Source: Acidobacteriota bacterium (GTDB lineage Bacteria > Acidobacteriota > Terriglobia > Terriglobales > Acidobacteriaceae). From it: a stretch of DNA of 64,000 nt. Position 1 is the stretch's first letter, and every line of letters begins with the position of its first letter. Both the position numbers and the translations under genes were made by a program. Below are positions 1 to 8,702 of the stretch, piece by piece. The notes under the pieces are model-generated. The model had not been told where the DNA came from. It saw only the letters and a program-made list of their open reading frames with translations, and did not search any database. The stretch is from contig JAJXYY010000023.1 in assembly GCA_021780315.1 (NCBI GenBank), positions 1 to 64,000 on the forward strand, written 5' to 3'.

Positions 1-38
1 CTCCGAGCCGTCAGTCGGGCATTCTTATGACTGTCCAT
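1..38 (-). CDS. IS481-family transposase, N-terminal fragment (runs off window)
   Basis: The only visible residues are MDSHKNARLTAR, which match the highly characteristic opening of IS481-family transposases (M-x-x-HKNARLT). A strong Shine-Dalgarno sequence (AGGAGGAG, minus strand, about positions 44-51) precedes the ATG at the expected distance. The DDE catalytic domain and helix-turn-helix would lie beyond the left edge, so whether the gene is intact cannot be judged. The coding direction points away from the interrupted host gene. Confidence 0.8.
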   Translation of the reverse strand, partial: MDSHKNARLTAR

Positions 39-120
39 TCGATCTCCTCCTAAAAGCTTCTTGTTCGCACAATCAGCTTCTATGATCCAGATCGAATGGA
101 CAACCTATTGAGACATCACA
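1..120 (-). mobile_element. IS481-family insertion sequence, left end only
   Basis: Read on the minus strand from position 120, the sequence starts TGTGATGTCTCAATAGG, which closely resembles the terminal inverted repeat of Bordetella IS481 (TGTGAAGATTCAATAGG, recalled from memory). The base pairs just outside (121-126, GCTAGT) fit the NCTAGN target known for IS481. A transposase start follows inside the element. A perfect 14-bp inverted repeat (32-45 and 89-102) lies within the end and covers the transposase start region. The rest of the element, its second terminal repeat and any target duplication lie outside the window. Confidence 0.85.
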
Positions 121-233
121 GCTAGTTCGGGGAGAGCCTCGATACAGTAGCGGGTGCAGGCGCAAAGGAGATCGAGGCGGCCAAGCGCGTGGAGGGTAAG
201 GGTGATCGAGGGCTGGAGCGAGGCGATGCGCAT
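121..233 (-). pseudogene. Cobalamin-binding periplasmic protein-like gene (BtuF/TroA type), cut by IS481 insertion
   Basis: An ATG at 233 opens a frame with SLQPSITLTLHALGRLD followed by LLCACTRYCIEALPELA. This looks like the first strand and helix of BtuF-like helical-backbone metal receptor (cobalamin-binding) proteins, where the pattern S-L-x-P-S-x-T-x-x-x-x-x-L-G is typical. After about 38 residues the frame runs into the insertion sequence at 120 and stops at 105-107. The start lies 3 bases after the stop of the VWFA gene, so the two were probably co-transcribed. The remaining part of the gene, if still present, would lie on the far side of the element outside the window. The family call rests on a short stretch. 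Confidence 0.65.
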
Positions 234-236
234 GGG

Positions 237-1430
237 CTACTCGACCGGTGGCTTGGCGTAGTAGCCGTCGCGGGCGATGACGGAGTACTTGACGGGCTTG
301 CCTTTTTCGTCCTGCATCCGTAGGGGCTTGCCTTCGCCATCGACGAGGAGGACTTTGACTTTGCGATAGGTTCCGTCGTTGTGGTTGTTGGTGGGGCGGT
401 AGGTGATGACGTACTCGTTGCGGATGGAGTCGTTGATCTGCGCGAAGATATCGGGGAGTGCGCCCTGGAAGAGAGGGTTGAAGCTTAGGCCACCGGTCAT
501 GGAGGCGAAGGTACGCATCTGGTTTTCTGCCTGGAGGTAGTTGAGGCGCTGGATACCACCCATGGCTCCCTGGGCGTCGGCGAGTTCGCGGATGAAGGCT
601 CCAGTGCCTATGGTGAAGATGGTGACGTTGGGTGTGGCTTTGATTTTGGCGAGGATCTTGTCGAGAGTGATTTTGGAGAAGGTATCGCGGCCGGTACCGA
701 TAAGGATGATGTACTTGCGGCCTTCGATACGACTGGTGCGGTCGAGGGTCTCGTAGAGGGCGTCGAAGAGGTCGGTGTCGGAGAAGCCAGGTATGACGAG
801 GGAGGAGATGGCCTGGCCGACGATCTGCTTGTTGTTGGTGAAGTCGGTAAGGATGTGAGTGCGGAGGTCGTAGGTGACGACGGCGATGTAGTCGTCGGGG
901 CGGAGCGATTGGAAGAAGGTATAGGAGGCGTTCTGCATGTCGTTGATGAAGTAGTAGCTGTTGGCGGCGAACTCCAGCAGCATGACGGCGGTGATGGGGG
1001 CCTGAGTGGTGCGAAGGCTGGTGACCTGCTGTTCTACGCCGTCTTCAAGTACGACAAAGTTGTTGGCTTTGAGGCCGGGCACGAACTGGTGAGTTTTGTC
1101 GAGGATGACGTTGACGTCGAGGTTGACGATGGGGACGTCGACACGGAGGGAGAAGGTCTCGTTGTTGGGGTTTTTGACCTTGGGTTCTGCGGGAGCGGCG
1201 GGGGGCGGAGGCTCGTCGGCGTCCTTTTTCTTTTTGAGGATAATGGTGCCGTTGTCGGTCTGGGGCCCGGAGTTGTCCTGGGAGCTGGGTGTGGTTTGTT
1301 GGGGCGGGGTCTGGGTGGAGGGTGCGTCCTGGGCGTGGAGGGCGGGGAGCGCGAGGGCCAGAATCATGACCGGGAGGAGGATGGCCGGGAGGTTGCAGTG
1401 GGGTCTGTTACTTGGACATTGAGTCATCAT
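237..1430 (-). CDS. Secreted VWFA-related protein, Acidobacteria type
   Basis: This is a 397-residue exported protein. A signal peptide (hydrophobic stretch ending in LPALHAQ) is followed by a low-complexity Pro/Thr/Gln linker and a Lys/Asp stretch (KKKKDADEPPPP). A von Willebrand factor A-like fold then covers about residues 85-330 (VLLEDGVEQQVTSL, YDLRTHILTDFTNN, GRKYIILIGTGRD). The architecture matches the VWFA-related family expanded in Acidobacteria, whose function is unknown. The expected MIDAS motif DxSxS reads EFAAN here, so metal-dependent ligand binding is doubtful. The start was set at the first of two adjacent ATGs (1430), which has GGAG upstream and begins right before the signal peptide. 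It is transcribed divergently from the S55 peptidase gene, 90 bases away. Confidence 0.85.
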   Translation of the reverse strand: MMTQCPSNRPHCNLPAILLPVMILALALPALHAQDAPSTQTPPQQTTPSSQDNSGPQTDNGTIILKKKKDADEPPPPAAPAEPKVKNPNNETFSLRVDVPIVNLDVNVILDKTHQFVPGLKANNFVVLEDGVEQQVTSLRTTQAPITAVMLLEFAANSYYFINDMQNASYTFFQSLRPDDYIAVVTYDLRTHILTDFTNNKQIVGQAISSLVIPGFSDTDLFDALYETLDRTSRIEGRKYIILIGTGRDTFSKITLDKILAKIKATPNVTIFTIGTGAFIRELADAQGAMGGIQRLNYLQAENQMRTFASMTGGLSFNPLFQGALPDIFAQINDSIRNEYVITYRPTNNHNDGTYRKVKVLLVDGEGKPLRMQDEKGKPVKYSVIARDGYYAKPPVE

Positions 1431-1520
1431 CTGAAACTTTACTCCGGAGTTCGGTGGTTCCCAAGGGGTCAAACGATGTTGCTACTTTGCGTTGGGGTCT
1501 TGAAGCTCTAGTCTGTAGAC

Positions 1521-3401
1521 GTGAATGTTACGGGAAAGACTCTACGGGCGATGTTGGGTATTGCGGTCTGTTTGACGCCGGGGCGTGTGATTTGGGCACA
1601 AGGGGTGGGTTCCCTTCCTGTGGCTGGGCTTTCCTTGCCTGTTGCGGGGCCGGTCGAGACGCGTTTTTTTCCTTTGGGGGAGGTGAAACGGGGGCTGCGC
1701 GGGGTGGCTTACACGGTGTTTGAGGGGGTGGTGCCGGAGGCTATGGAGGTGGAGATTCTAGGGGTACTGAAGGACTCGCTGGGGCCGGGGCAAGACATGA
1801 TTCTGGCGAGGTTGCACGGTACGAAGCCGGAGTATACGGGTGTTGTGGCAGGGATGAGCGGCAGCCCGGTGTATATCGACGGGCGGCTGGTAGGGGCGTT
1901 AAGTTATCGGATTGGTCAGTTCAGCAAGGATCCGATTGCAGGGATCACCCCGATTGGGCTGATGTTGGAGGTGAGGGACGAAGAGAGTGTCAATCCGACG
2001 GCGAAGAACGGGCAGGCGTCAGTACCGAAGCCGGCGGTGCAATTAGCGAAGGCTAGTGCGTGGGACGGGCGGGTACGTGTTGGCAATGGAAGTGGGATAG
2101 AGATGCAGGCTATCGAGACTCCACTGGTGTTTGGGGGTGGCTTCAGTGAGGAGACGGTGGAGCGGTTTGGGGAACGGTTTCGAGCGATGGGGATGACACC
2201 TGTGGCTGGGCTGGGTGGGTCGGATGCGGAGGCAGTACAGCCGGAACCGCTGGTGCCAGGGTCGGCGGTGAGTGCGGTGCTGGTGCGGGGGGATCTGTCG
2301 ATGGCGGGGACGTGCACGGTGACGTATGTTGATCCGACACGGCTGCTGGCGTGTGGGCATCCGATTACGCAGTATGGTCCGGTGGATATGCCGATGACCA
2401 AGGCGGAGGTGGTGGCAACGCTGGCTTCGCCGCTGAATGCGTTCAAGATCGTGAATACGACGCAGACGGTGGGGGCGTTTACGGAAGACCGGGCGACGGC
2501 TATTCTGGGACGCTTCGGAGTACGGGCGCGGATGATTCCGGTCGAGGTCGAGGTGGTGCCGGAGGGGTCCGATGGGAAGCAGGAAGATGGGAAGGCAAAG
2601 ACGTTGCGGTTTGAAGTGCTTGACAACCGGCAACTGACGCCTTCAACGATGCTGGTTTCGGTGTACCAGAGCTTACAGGGGACGAATGTTGCTGCGGCGG
2701 AGTTGAGCTTCCGGATGCGGGGAGAGATCACGGTGCAGGGGCAGGAACCGGTGCGGATCGAGGGATTGATGGCACAGAGTGAGTTCAATTCGGGAGCGAT
2801 CAATGCGGCGCTGCTGGTGAATGATAGGTTTGGCAAGGTTTATGGGAATGTGGTGGACCAGCCGGTGGTAACGGGGATGCGGCTGAAGGTGGAGGCGATT
2901 GCCGAGCGACGGACGGCGGTGCTGGAATCTGCCCGGCTAAGCCGGACCGAAGCACGGGCGGGAGAGACCGTAGAGGTGGAAGCGACGGTGCATCCTTACC
3001 AGTCGGCGGTGAAGGTGGTGCGGATGAGGTTCAAGGTTCCGGAGCGGCTGGCGGCGGGAACGGTACGGGTGGTGGTGAGCGACGGGGGGACGTTGGACAA
3101 GCTGACGAGCGGAGCGGGAGCGATGGCACAACATGCTGTGGGACTGGCAGATACGGTGGCACAGATCAACCGGCTGCGGGATAACGAGAGAGTGTATGTA
3201 ACGCTGCTGGAACACTCGGCGCAGGCGGTGCTGGAGTCGGGGACGCTGGAGGAGGTTCCGGTTTCGATGGCGAATGTGCTGGAGCCGATGAAGGCGACTC
3301 AGAAAGTACAGTTGTCGGGGGAGAGTGCGGTGGAGTTGGGCTCGGCGGACACTGGGTATGGCTTGAGTGGGTCGGTGGTGTTGAGCCTACAGGTTCGGTA
3401 G
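1521..3401 (+). CDS. Secreted SpoIVB-like S55 peptidase-domain protein
   Basis: A 626-residue protein with an N-terminal signal sequence ending near VIWAQ. Residues about 50-145 carry the SpoIVB peptidase (S55) signature: GMSGSPVYIDG with the probable nucleophile serine near residue 115, followed by a conserved G-A-L-S-Y stretch. A second conserved segment, CGHPITQYGP, lies near residue 278. The C-terminal half is predicted beta-rich and unassigned. Bacillus SpoIVB is a signalling serine protease of sporulation, but nothing here suggests sporulation, so the acidobacterial role is unknown (perhaps envelope proteolysis). The start is a GTG; an in-frame ATG at 1551 is an alternative. Confidence 0.8.
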   Translation: MNVTGKTLRAMLGIAVCLTPGRVIWAQGVGSLPVAGLSLPVAGPVETRFFPLGEVKRGLRGVAYTVFEGVVPEAMEVEILGVLKDSLGPGQDMILARLHGTKPEYTGVVAGMSGSPVYIDGRLVGALSYRIGQFSKDPIAGITPIGLMLEVRDEESVNPTAKNGQASVPKPAVQLAKASAWDGRVRVGNGSGIEMQAIETPLVFGGGFSEETVERFGERFRAMGMTPVAGLGGSDAEAVQPEPLVPGSAVSAVLVRGDLSMAGTCTVTYVDPTRLLACGHPITQYGPVDMPMTKAEVVATLASPLNAFKIVNTTQTVGAFTEDRATAILGRFGVRARMIPVEVEVVPEGSDGKQEDGKAKTLRFEVLDNRQLTPSTMLVSVYQSLQGTNVAAAELSFRMRGEITVQGQEPVRIEGLMAQSEFNSGAINAALLVNDRFGKVYGNVVDQPVVTGMRLKVEAIAERRTAVLESARLSRTEARAGETVEVEATVHPYQSAVKVVRMRFKVPERLAAGTVRVVVSDGGTLDKLTSGAGAMAQHAVGLADTVAQINRLRDNERVYVTLLEHSAQAVLESGTLEEVPVSMANVLEPMKATQKVQLSGESAVELGSADTGYGLSGSVVLSLQVR

Positions 3402-3521
3402 GGGCGGAGGTGGGATGGCAGGGTTTGGCGGAGGGAAAAAAGTTATGCAGCGAAGGTTGTTGTAGCATCGAGAGGAAGCGCAGGATAGATTTGAGCGCGT
3501 TTGAAAAGGATCAAATTTCCA

Positions 3522-4529
3522 ATGAGTGAGATACATGGATTTGCCGCGCATGCGGCTGGCGCACATTTGCTGCCTTACAAGTACGATCCAGGCGATCTGG
3601 GGCCTAACGAGGTTGAGGTAAAGATTTCGCACTGTGGTGTGTGCCACAGTGATGTTCACCTGATTGACAATGATTGGGGTTTGAGCAAGTTTCCGTTTAT
3701 CCCCGGCCATGAGATTGTGGGTGCGGTGATCGCGGTTGGCAGCGAAGTTCGGGACCGCACGGTGGGCGAGCGCGTAGGGATTGGCTGGCAGGCAGACAGC
3801 TGTGGGATCTGCGAGTGGTGTCGGCAGGGAGACGAGCATCTGTGCGCAAAGTCTCAGCCTACGTGTGTGGGCCGGAATGGTGGTTATGCCGACCGTATCC
3901 GGGTAAATGCAAAGTTTGCAATACCTGTGCCAACGGTGCTGGAGAGCGAGAATGTTGCTCCTTTGCTGTGCGGTGGCATTACTGTTTACAGCCCATTGCG
4001 GAACCATGGAGTTCGTCCGTCATCGCGGGTAGGCGTGATTGGGATAGGTGGACTGGGGCATATTGGGTTGCAGTTTGCGAAGGCGTTTGGGGCAGAGGTG
4101 ACGGCGTTTTCGACCTCAAAGGACAAGGAAGCCGAGGCGAAGTCGCTGGGCGCACACCACTTTGTGAATACGCGGGACACGGGTGCGTTGAAGAAAGTAG
4201 CTGGCTCGTTCGACTTTCTGCTAAGCACCGTGAGCGCGGACCAGGACTGGCAGGGATATGTGAATGCACTGCGGCCCAAGGGTACGTTCTGCGTGGTGGG
4301 TGTACCGCCATCGCCGATACAGATCCAGGCGTTCTCTCTGATTGGCGGACAGCGCGGCATCTCTGGTAGCCCTACGGGTAGCCCGCGCGACCTTCACGAG
4401 ATGCTGGACGTTGCGGCACGGCATGGTGTTAAGGCGATAACCGAGCGGTTTGCCATGGCGAAGGCCAATGATGCCGTGGCCAAGGTGAAGAAGAACCAGG
4501 TGCGGTATCGTGCGGTTTTGACGAACTAG
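3522..4529 (+). CDS. Zinc-dependent NAD(P)H alcohol dehydrogenase (MDR family, cinnamyl-alcohol/AdhC-like)
   Basis: A 335-residue medium-chain dehydrogenase/reductase. The catalytic-zinc segment CGVCHSDVH is near residue 40, the proton-relay stretch GHEIVG follows, and the structural-zinc cysteines lie in CGICEWCRQGDEHLC. The nucleotide-binding Rossmann motif is GIGGLGHIGLQ. The pattern fits the NADP-dependent aldehyde reductase/cinnamyl alcohol dehydrogenase-like branch. It would interconvert aldehydes and alcohols in the cytosol; the substrate cannot be told. An upstream in-frame codon (3501) extends the frame, but the ATG at 3522, with AAAAGGA upstream, gives the usual family N-terminus. 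It stands alone between the S55 peptidase and the propeller gene. Confidence 0.9.
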   Translation: MSEIHGFAAHAAGAHLLPYKYDPGDLGPNEVEVKISHCGVCHSDVHLIDNDWGLSKFPFIPGHEIVGAVIAVGSEVRDRTVGERVGIGWQADSCGICEWCRQGDEHLCAKSQPTCVGRNGGYADRIRVNAKFAIPVPTVLESENVAPLLCGGITVYSPLRNHGVRPSSRVGVIGIGGLGHIGLQFAKAFGAEVTAFSTSKDKEAEAKSLGAHHFVNTRDTGALKKVAGSFDFLLSTVSADQDWQGYVNALRPKGTFCVVGVPPSPIQIQAFSLIGGQRGISGSPTGSPRDLHEMLDVAARHGVKAITERFAMAKANDAVAKVKKNQVRYRAVLTN

Positions 4530-4577
4530 CAGAAGACGTCCGCGCGTGTGCGGTGCTTGCTTTAGACTGACGGCAGG

Positions 4578-6818
4578 ATGATGACACGCTACTTGAGCCG
4601 TTCGAAGGATTGGATCGTGTGGATGGGGCTGGGCCTTTTGGGTCTGGCCCCGCTCTGTTTGGTGCCGCAGGGTATGGCGCAAGGGACGAAGTTGTGGACG
4701 GTGGACCGCTATGAGGAGCTGCAGAAGGGGACGGTGAGCGGGGTCGCGATCCGTAGTGATGGGCGCCTGGAGGCAGGCCCTGCGAGTTCCCTGCTGTACA
4801 CGGCAAGTGCTGGGTATGTGTGGTCGCTGGCGACGGATGACAAGGGGATAGCCTATGCGGGGCTGGGTGGAACGTCGGCAGGATCGGCACGGGTGGTGAG
4901 GATTGCTGCGGACGGCAGGGGCACGACGATCTTCCAGGGTAAGGAATTGGCGGTACAGGCGCTGCGGGTGGCGGCGGATGGGGGTGTGGTGGCTGTGACT
5001 TCACCAGAGGGTAAGGTGTACCGGATTACGGCTGGAGGTGGAGAGACTGCGGTGATGTTCGATGCGGCTATGACGGAAGAGAAGCCGAAGTATCTGTGGG
5101 ATGTGGCTTTGGGCAAAGGTGGAGAGATGTATGTTGCAGCGGGGGCTCCGGCTGTGGTGTACCGGGTTCCGTCGGGTGGGGGGAAGGCGGAGGTGCTGTT
5201 CAAGACCGGGGACCAGCATATCCGGTGCCTGCTGTTGGGGCAGGATGGGACGTTGTGGGCGGGGAGCGATGGTGCGGGCGTGATCTACAGACTGTCTGCA
5301 ACCGCGGGACGGATTGCGGTGGGGACGAAGCCGTTTGCGGTGTATGCGGCTACGCGCAAGGAGATTACGGCGCTGGCGATGGACGCGGTGGGGAATGTGT
5401 ATGCCGCTGGTGTGGGAGCGAAGGGCGTGGGGTCTCTGCCGCCATTGCCGGTGACGGGCAGTACCGGGGTGACCATTACGTTTGTGCAGCCAGGGTCGAC
5501 TTCAGCTGCTGGGACGAATGCGCTGGTGCCGGAGGGATCGGAGATATACCGAATTGGGGTGGATGGTTCGCCGATGCGGCTGGTGACGTTGAAAGATGAC
5601 GTGGTGTATGCGCTGGCGGTGCGGAACGGGAGCTTGCTGGCGGCTACGGGCAATCGGGGCAGAGTGTATCGGGTAGATACGGATGGTTCGGGACGGTTTA
5701 CGGACCTGGTGCATGTGGAGGCGTCGCAGGGGATGGCATTTGCGATGGTAGGGGACGGATTGCTGCTGGGGACGAGCAACAGCGGCAAGGTGTTTCGGGT
5801 GGGAGATGCGTTGGCCAAGGATGCGAGCTACGTGAGTGAGGTTTTTGATACGGGGGGATTTTCGCATTGGGGGCGTGCGGAGGTGCGTCCGCAGAGTCTG
5901 CAGGGAGTGGAGTTGTATGTGCGGACGGGGAACGTTCCGAGTGCGGTGATGGGTTGGAGCGAGTGGTCGAGGGTGAGTACGGATGGAGTGGTGGGGGTTC
6001 CGGCGGCTCGGTTCATGCAGTGGAAGGCGACGCTGGGAGCGGGTGGGATGCTGGATGCGGTAGGGATGAATTATCTGCCGAAGAATGTGGCTCCGGCTGT
6101 GGATGAGATTGTGGTGCAAGCTGGGGCGCGAGTGGCTCCGGGAGGTGGGACGCCCGCGGCGACGACGGTGCAGGTGGGCTTCCCTGCTGCAGCTTCGGCA
6201 GTGAGCTTTACCCCGGATGTTAGTACTGTTCCGCTGACGGCGCAGAAGGACAAGACGGCGATGACGGTGCGGTGGATGGCGCATGACGATAACGGCGATG
6301 ACCTGATGTTTGCATTGTGGTATCGCGGGGTGGGCGAGGCGAACTGGCGGCTACTGAAGGACACGATCAGCGACCGTTTTTACAGCTTTGATTCGGCTCT
6401 GTTGCCGGATGGGAGTTATGAGGTGAAGGTGGTAGCAAGCGATGCGCCGGAGCATCCGGACGCCGAGGCGCTGACGGGTGAGCGGGTGAGCGGAGTTTTT
6501 GTGGTGGATACGACTCCGCCGGTGCCGGGGGTGCTGGTGGCGGAGATGCGGGGGACGAAGATCCATGCGGCGCTGGAGGCGAGGGATGCGGTTTCGCCGA
6601 TAAGCCATGCGGAGTACAGCGTGGATGCCGGAGCTTGGCAGTATGTGGAGCCGGTGGGCAAGGTTTCGGACTCGCTGATGGAGCGGTACGACTTTTTGAC
6701 GGAGGCGCCACAAGCAACTGTTCCAGTTACCGATGCGAAGGAGCATGTGATTGCAGTGCGGGTGTATGACCGTTATGAAAATGCGGTTACGGTGAAGGCA
6801 GTGGTACGGGCGCGATGA
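4578..6818 (+). CDS. Exported beta-propeller protein of unknown function
   Basis: A 746-residue protein with a signal peptide (hydrophobic helix, cleavage near GMAQ at about residue 35). It has repeated blades of the type G-x-x-Y-R-x-x-x-D-G (KVYRITAGG, VYRVPSGG, EIYRIGVDG, RVYRVDTDG), typical of six- to eight-bladed WD40/NHL-like propellers. From about residue 425 a conserved FDTGGFSHWGRAEV segment begins a carbohydrate-binding-like or fibronectin-like C-terminal half. The stop overlaps the start of the LolC/E permease by 4 bases (ATGA), so the two are translationally coupled. Two adjacent ATGs occur at 4578 and 4581. A scaffold or sensor role in the periplasm is inference. Confidence 0.7.
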   Translation: MMTRYLSRSKDWIVWMGLGLLGLAPLCLVPQGMAQGTKLWTVDRYEELQKGTVSGVAIRSDGRLEAGPASSLLYTASAGYVWSLATDDKGIAYAGLGGTSAGSARVVRIAADGRGTTIFQGKELAVQALRVAADGGVVAVTSPEGKVYRITAGGGETAVMFDAAMTEEKPKYLWDVALGKGGEMYVAAGAPAVVYRVPSGGGKAEVLFKTGDQHIRCLLLGQDGTLWAGSDGAGVIYRLSATAGRIAVGTKPFAVYAATRKEITALAMDAVGNVYAAGVGAKGVGSLPPLPVTGSTGVTITFVQPGSTSAAGTNALVPEGSEIYRIGVDGSPMRLVTLKDDVVYALAVRNGSLLAATGNRGRVYRVDTDGSGRFTDLVHVEASQGMAFAMVGDGLLLGTSNSGKVFRVGDALAKDASYVSEVFDTGGFSHWGRAEVRPQSLQGVELYVRTGNVPSAVMGWSEWSRVSTDGVVGVPAARFMQWKATLGAGGMLDAVGMNYLPKNVAPAVDEIVVQAGARVAPGGGTPAATTVQVGFPAAASAVSFTPDVSTVPLTAQKDKTAMTVRWMAHDDNGDDLMFALWYRGVGEANWRLLKDTISDRFYSFDSALLPDGSYEVKVVASDAPEHPDAEALTGERVSGVFVVDTTPPVPGVLVAEMRGTKIHAALEARDAVSPISHAEYSVDAGAWQYVEPVGKVSDSLMERYDFLTEAPQATVPVTDAKEHVIAVRVYDRYENAVTVKAVVRAR

Positions 6819-8092
6819 GATTTGAACTGTTTATTGCGATGCGATACCTGCGGGCGAAGCGGCGGCAGGCGGTGGTGGGGGTGATTACCGCCATCAGCGT
6901 GATTGGCGTGGCTGCGGGGGTGGCTTCGCTGATTATTGCGCTGGCGATTACGAACGGGATGCGGCGGGATTTGCAGGAGCGGCTGGTGGGGTCGACCTCG
7001 CATGTGGACCTGATGCGGGTGAAGGGGGATGGGATACGAGGGTGGCGACCATTGCTGGCGCGGTTGCGCGGAGTTCCGCATGTGACGGCAGCTGCTCCGG
7101 GACTGTATGGACAAGTGCTGATTTCGCGTGGGGCGCGGAGTGGTGGGGCACTTATCAAAGGCGTGATTCCGAAGGACGAGAAGACGGTGGGGGATCTGCT
7201 GCAGAGTGTGGTGGAGGGGTCGGCGGCGGAGTTGGAGCCGGTGGAAAGCCAGGTCCCAGAGGTGGGACATGAGGCACTCAATCTTGTGGCAGGGCAGTCG
7301 GTACCGCCGATTGTGATTGGGAAGGATCTGGCGGAGACGATTGGAGCGGGGGTGGGGGATACGGTGCTGGTGACGAGTCCGCAGGGGGAGTTGACGCCGC
7401 TGGGGCTGGTGCCGCGGTATCAGCGGTTTTCGGTGGTGGGGATTTTCAAGTCGGGGTTCTATCAGTACGATTCCAGCTATGCGTTTATGCGGCTGGGTGA
7501 TGCGCAGCGGCTGTTTCATGAGCCGGATTTGATCTCGGTGATCAGCTTCAAGGTGGACGATCTGTATCACGCGGACCGTGTGGGGCGTGCTATTGAGCAG
7601 GCTGCGGGTGCAGGGTTTCAGACGACGAACTGGATGGAACAGAATCGCGAGTTGTTTCGGGCGTTGAAGCTGGAGCAGGTGGTGACGTTCATCGTACTGG
7701 CGCTGATTGTGTGTGTGGCGGCACTGAATATTCTGATTGCACTGACCATGATGGTGATGGAGAAGACACGGGACATTGCGGTGCTGATGAGCTTCGGGGT
7801 GAGGGCGGAGCAGGTGCGGCGGATCTTTCTGTTTCAGGGCTTGCTGATCAGCGTGATTGGAACGGTTCTGGGGCTAGTGGTGGGGTATGGGCTGAGTTGG
7901 GCCGGTGGGCACTACCAGTTCATCCGACTGGACGCCTCGGTGTACTCGATTGACCATCTGCCGTTTGCGCCGAAGTTGGTGGATGCGCTGCTGGTGACGG
8001 CGGTGAGTCTGGGGGTGAGTTTGGTGGCTACGTTGTATCCGAGTGGGAGTGCGGCGAAGGTTTTGCCAGCGGAGGCTTTGAGGTATGAGTGA
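6815..8092 (+). CDS. Lipoprotein-releasing ABC transporter permease (LolC/LolE family)
   Basis: A 425-residue inner-membrane permease. It begins with the family motif FIAMRYLRAKRRQ followed by transmembrane helix 1 (GVITAISVIGVAAGVASLIIALAI). A large periplasmic domain (about residues 50-270) and three C-terminal helices (near 285-310, 340-365 and 385-410) complete the LolC/E topology. With LolD it would extract outer-membrane lipoproteins for LolA. Its start overlaps the propeller gene and its last codons overlap the start of the HNH gene by 8 bases. The matching ATPase gene lies at 9261, separated by the HNH and AhpD-like genes. There is only one permease gene, so a homodimeric (LolF-like) arrangement is possible. 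Confidence 0.88.
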   Translation: MRFELFIAMRYLRAKRRQAVVGVITAISVIGVAAGVASLIIALAITNGMRRDLQERLVGSTSHVDLMRVKGDGIRGWRPLLARLRGVPHVTAAAPGLYGQVLISRGARSGGALIKGVIPKDEKTVGDLLQSVVEGSAAELEPVESQVPEVGHEALNLVAGQSVPPIVIGKDLAETIGAGVGDTVLVTSPQGELTPLGLVPRYQRFSVVGIFKSGFYQYDSSYAFMRLGDAQRLFHEPDLISVISFKVDDLYHADRVGRAIEQAAGAGFQTTNWMEQNRELFRALKLEQVVTFIVLALIVCVAALNILIALTMMVMEKTRDIAVLMSFGVRAEQVRRIFLFQGLLISVIGTVLGLVVGYGLSWAGGHYQFIRLDASVYSIDHLPFAPKLVDALLVTAVSLGVSLVATLYPSGSAAKVLPAEALRYE

Positions 8093-8094
8093 AC
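8085..8094 (+). repeat. 10-bp direct repeat, left copy, flanking the HNH gene
   Basis: ATGAGTGAAC here is identical to 8699-8708. Removing one copy plus the intervening HNH gene would leave the LolC/E permease overlapping the AhpD-like gene directly by ATGAGTGA. Both copies serve as gene starts, so part of the identity could reflect shared start-codon context. Confidence 0.6.
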
Positions 8095-8702
8095 AAGAGA
8101 AGAGTGGCGCATGCGTTATCAGAGAGGTGTGTTCTCATCTTACTTCTGGTGCGCTTGAAGACGCAGCTCAATTACTTCGCGAACGATATCCATTCGATCT
8201 GCGCGAGAATGCAGGAAGGAAATGCACTCTTAAGAAAGCAGTTGGCATTTTTGTTAGGGATGGCTTTATCGATCGCTATTCAGGACGTGCTTTATTGCTT
8301 CCGGGAGCTTTGCGCATCATCTCTGTACGCCTCCCTGATCAGTTTCCATATCACCCAAACGGAAAAACGGATGAATGTCACTTTGCTTATTGGGAATTGA
8401 TGCCAACAATCGACCACGTGATCCCTGCTTCGCGGGGTGGCAAAAACGATGAAACAAATTGGGTAACGACATCCATGAAGAAGAATAGTGAAAAGGCCAA
8501 TTACACTCTTGAAGAGTTGGGCTGGACACTATCGCCCCCTGGTGACGTAAAGGCTTGGGATGGACAGATGTCGTGGTTCCTCGCTGAGGTAACTAGAGAT
8601 CCGGCGTTACTCAAGATTCCTTATATTCTTCGCTGGGCGCAAGCCACTCGTGGATTTCTAGCGGTCGCAAGAAATCAAGAAATGGAGGCTCATGCTCAAT
8701 GA
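8085..8702 (+). CDS. Free-standing HNH endonuclease-type protein, inserted in the lol operon
   Basis: A 205-residue protein with one HNH module at about residues 108-140: IDHVIPASRGGKNDETNW followed by N-x-x-K-A-N. The first His, the central Asn and the final Asn/Lys of the beta-beta-alpha metal fold are present; the zinc-binding Cys pairs seen in many HNH proteins are absent. Base composition is visibly more AT-rich than the genes on either side, suggesting a foreign origin. It overlaps the permease stop by 8 bases and the AhpD-like start by 4 bases, and the exact decamer ATGAGTGAAC occurs at both ends (8085-8094 and 8699-8708). No DNA-recognition domain is recognised in the N-terminal 100 residues. 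It may be a mobile or homing-type nuclease, or a restriction-like defence protein. Confidence 0.75.
   Translation: MSEQEKSGACVIREVCSHLTSGALEDAAQLLRERYPFDLRENAGRKCTLKKAVGIFVRDGFIDRYSGRALLLPGALRIISVRLPDQFPYHPNGKTDECHFAYWELMPTIDHVIPASRGGKNDETNWVTTSMKKNSEKANYTLEELGWTLSPPGDVKAWDGQMSWFLAEVTRDPALLKIPYILRWAQATRGFLAVARNQEMEAHAQ

Noticed and set aside
855..1511. Long open frames opposite the VWFA gene and many other antisense frames
   Set aside because: They are shadows created by GC-rich codon use of the real genes on the other strand; their products are low-complexity and have no starts.
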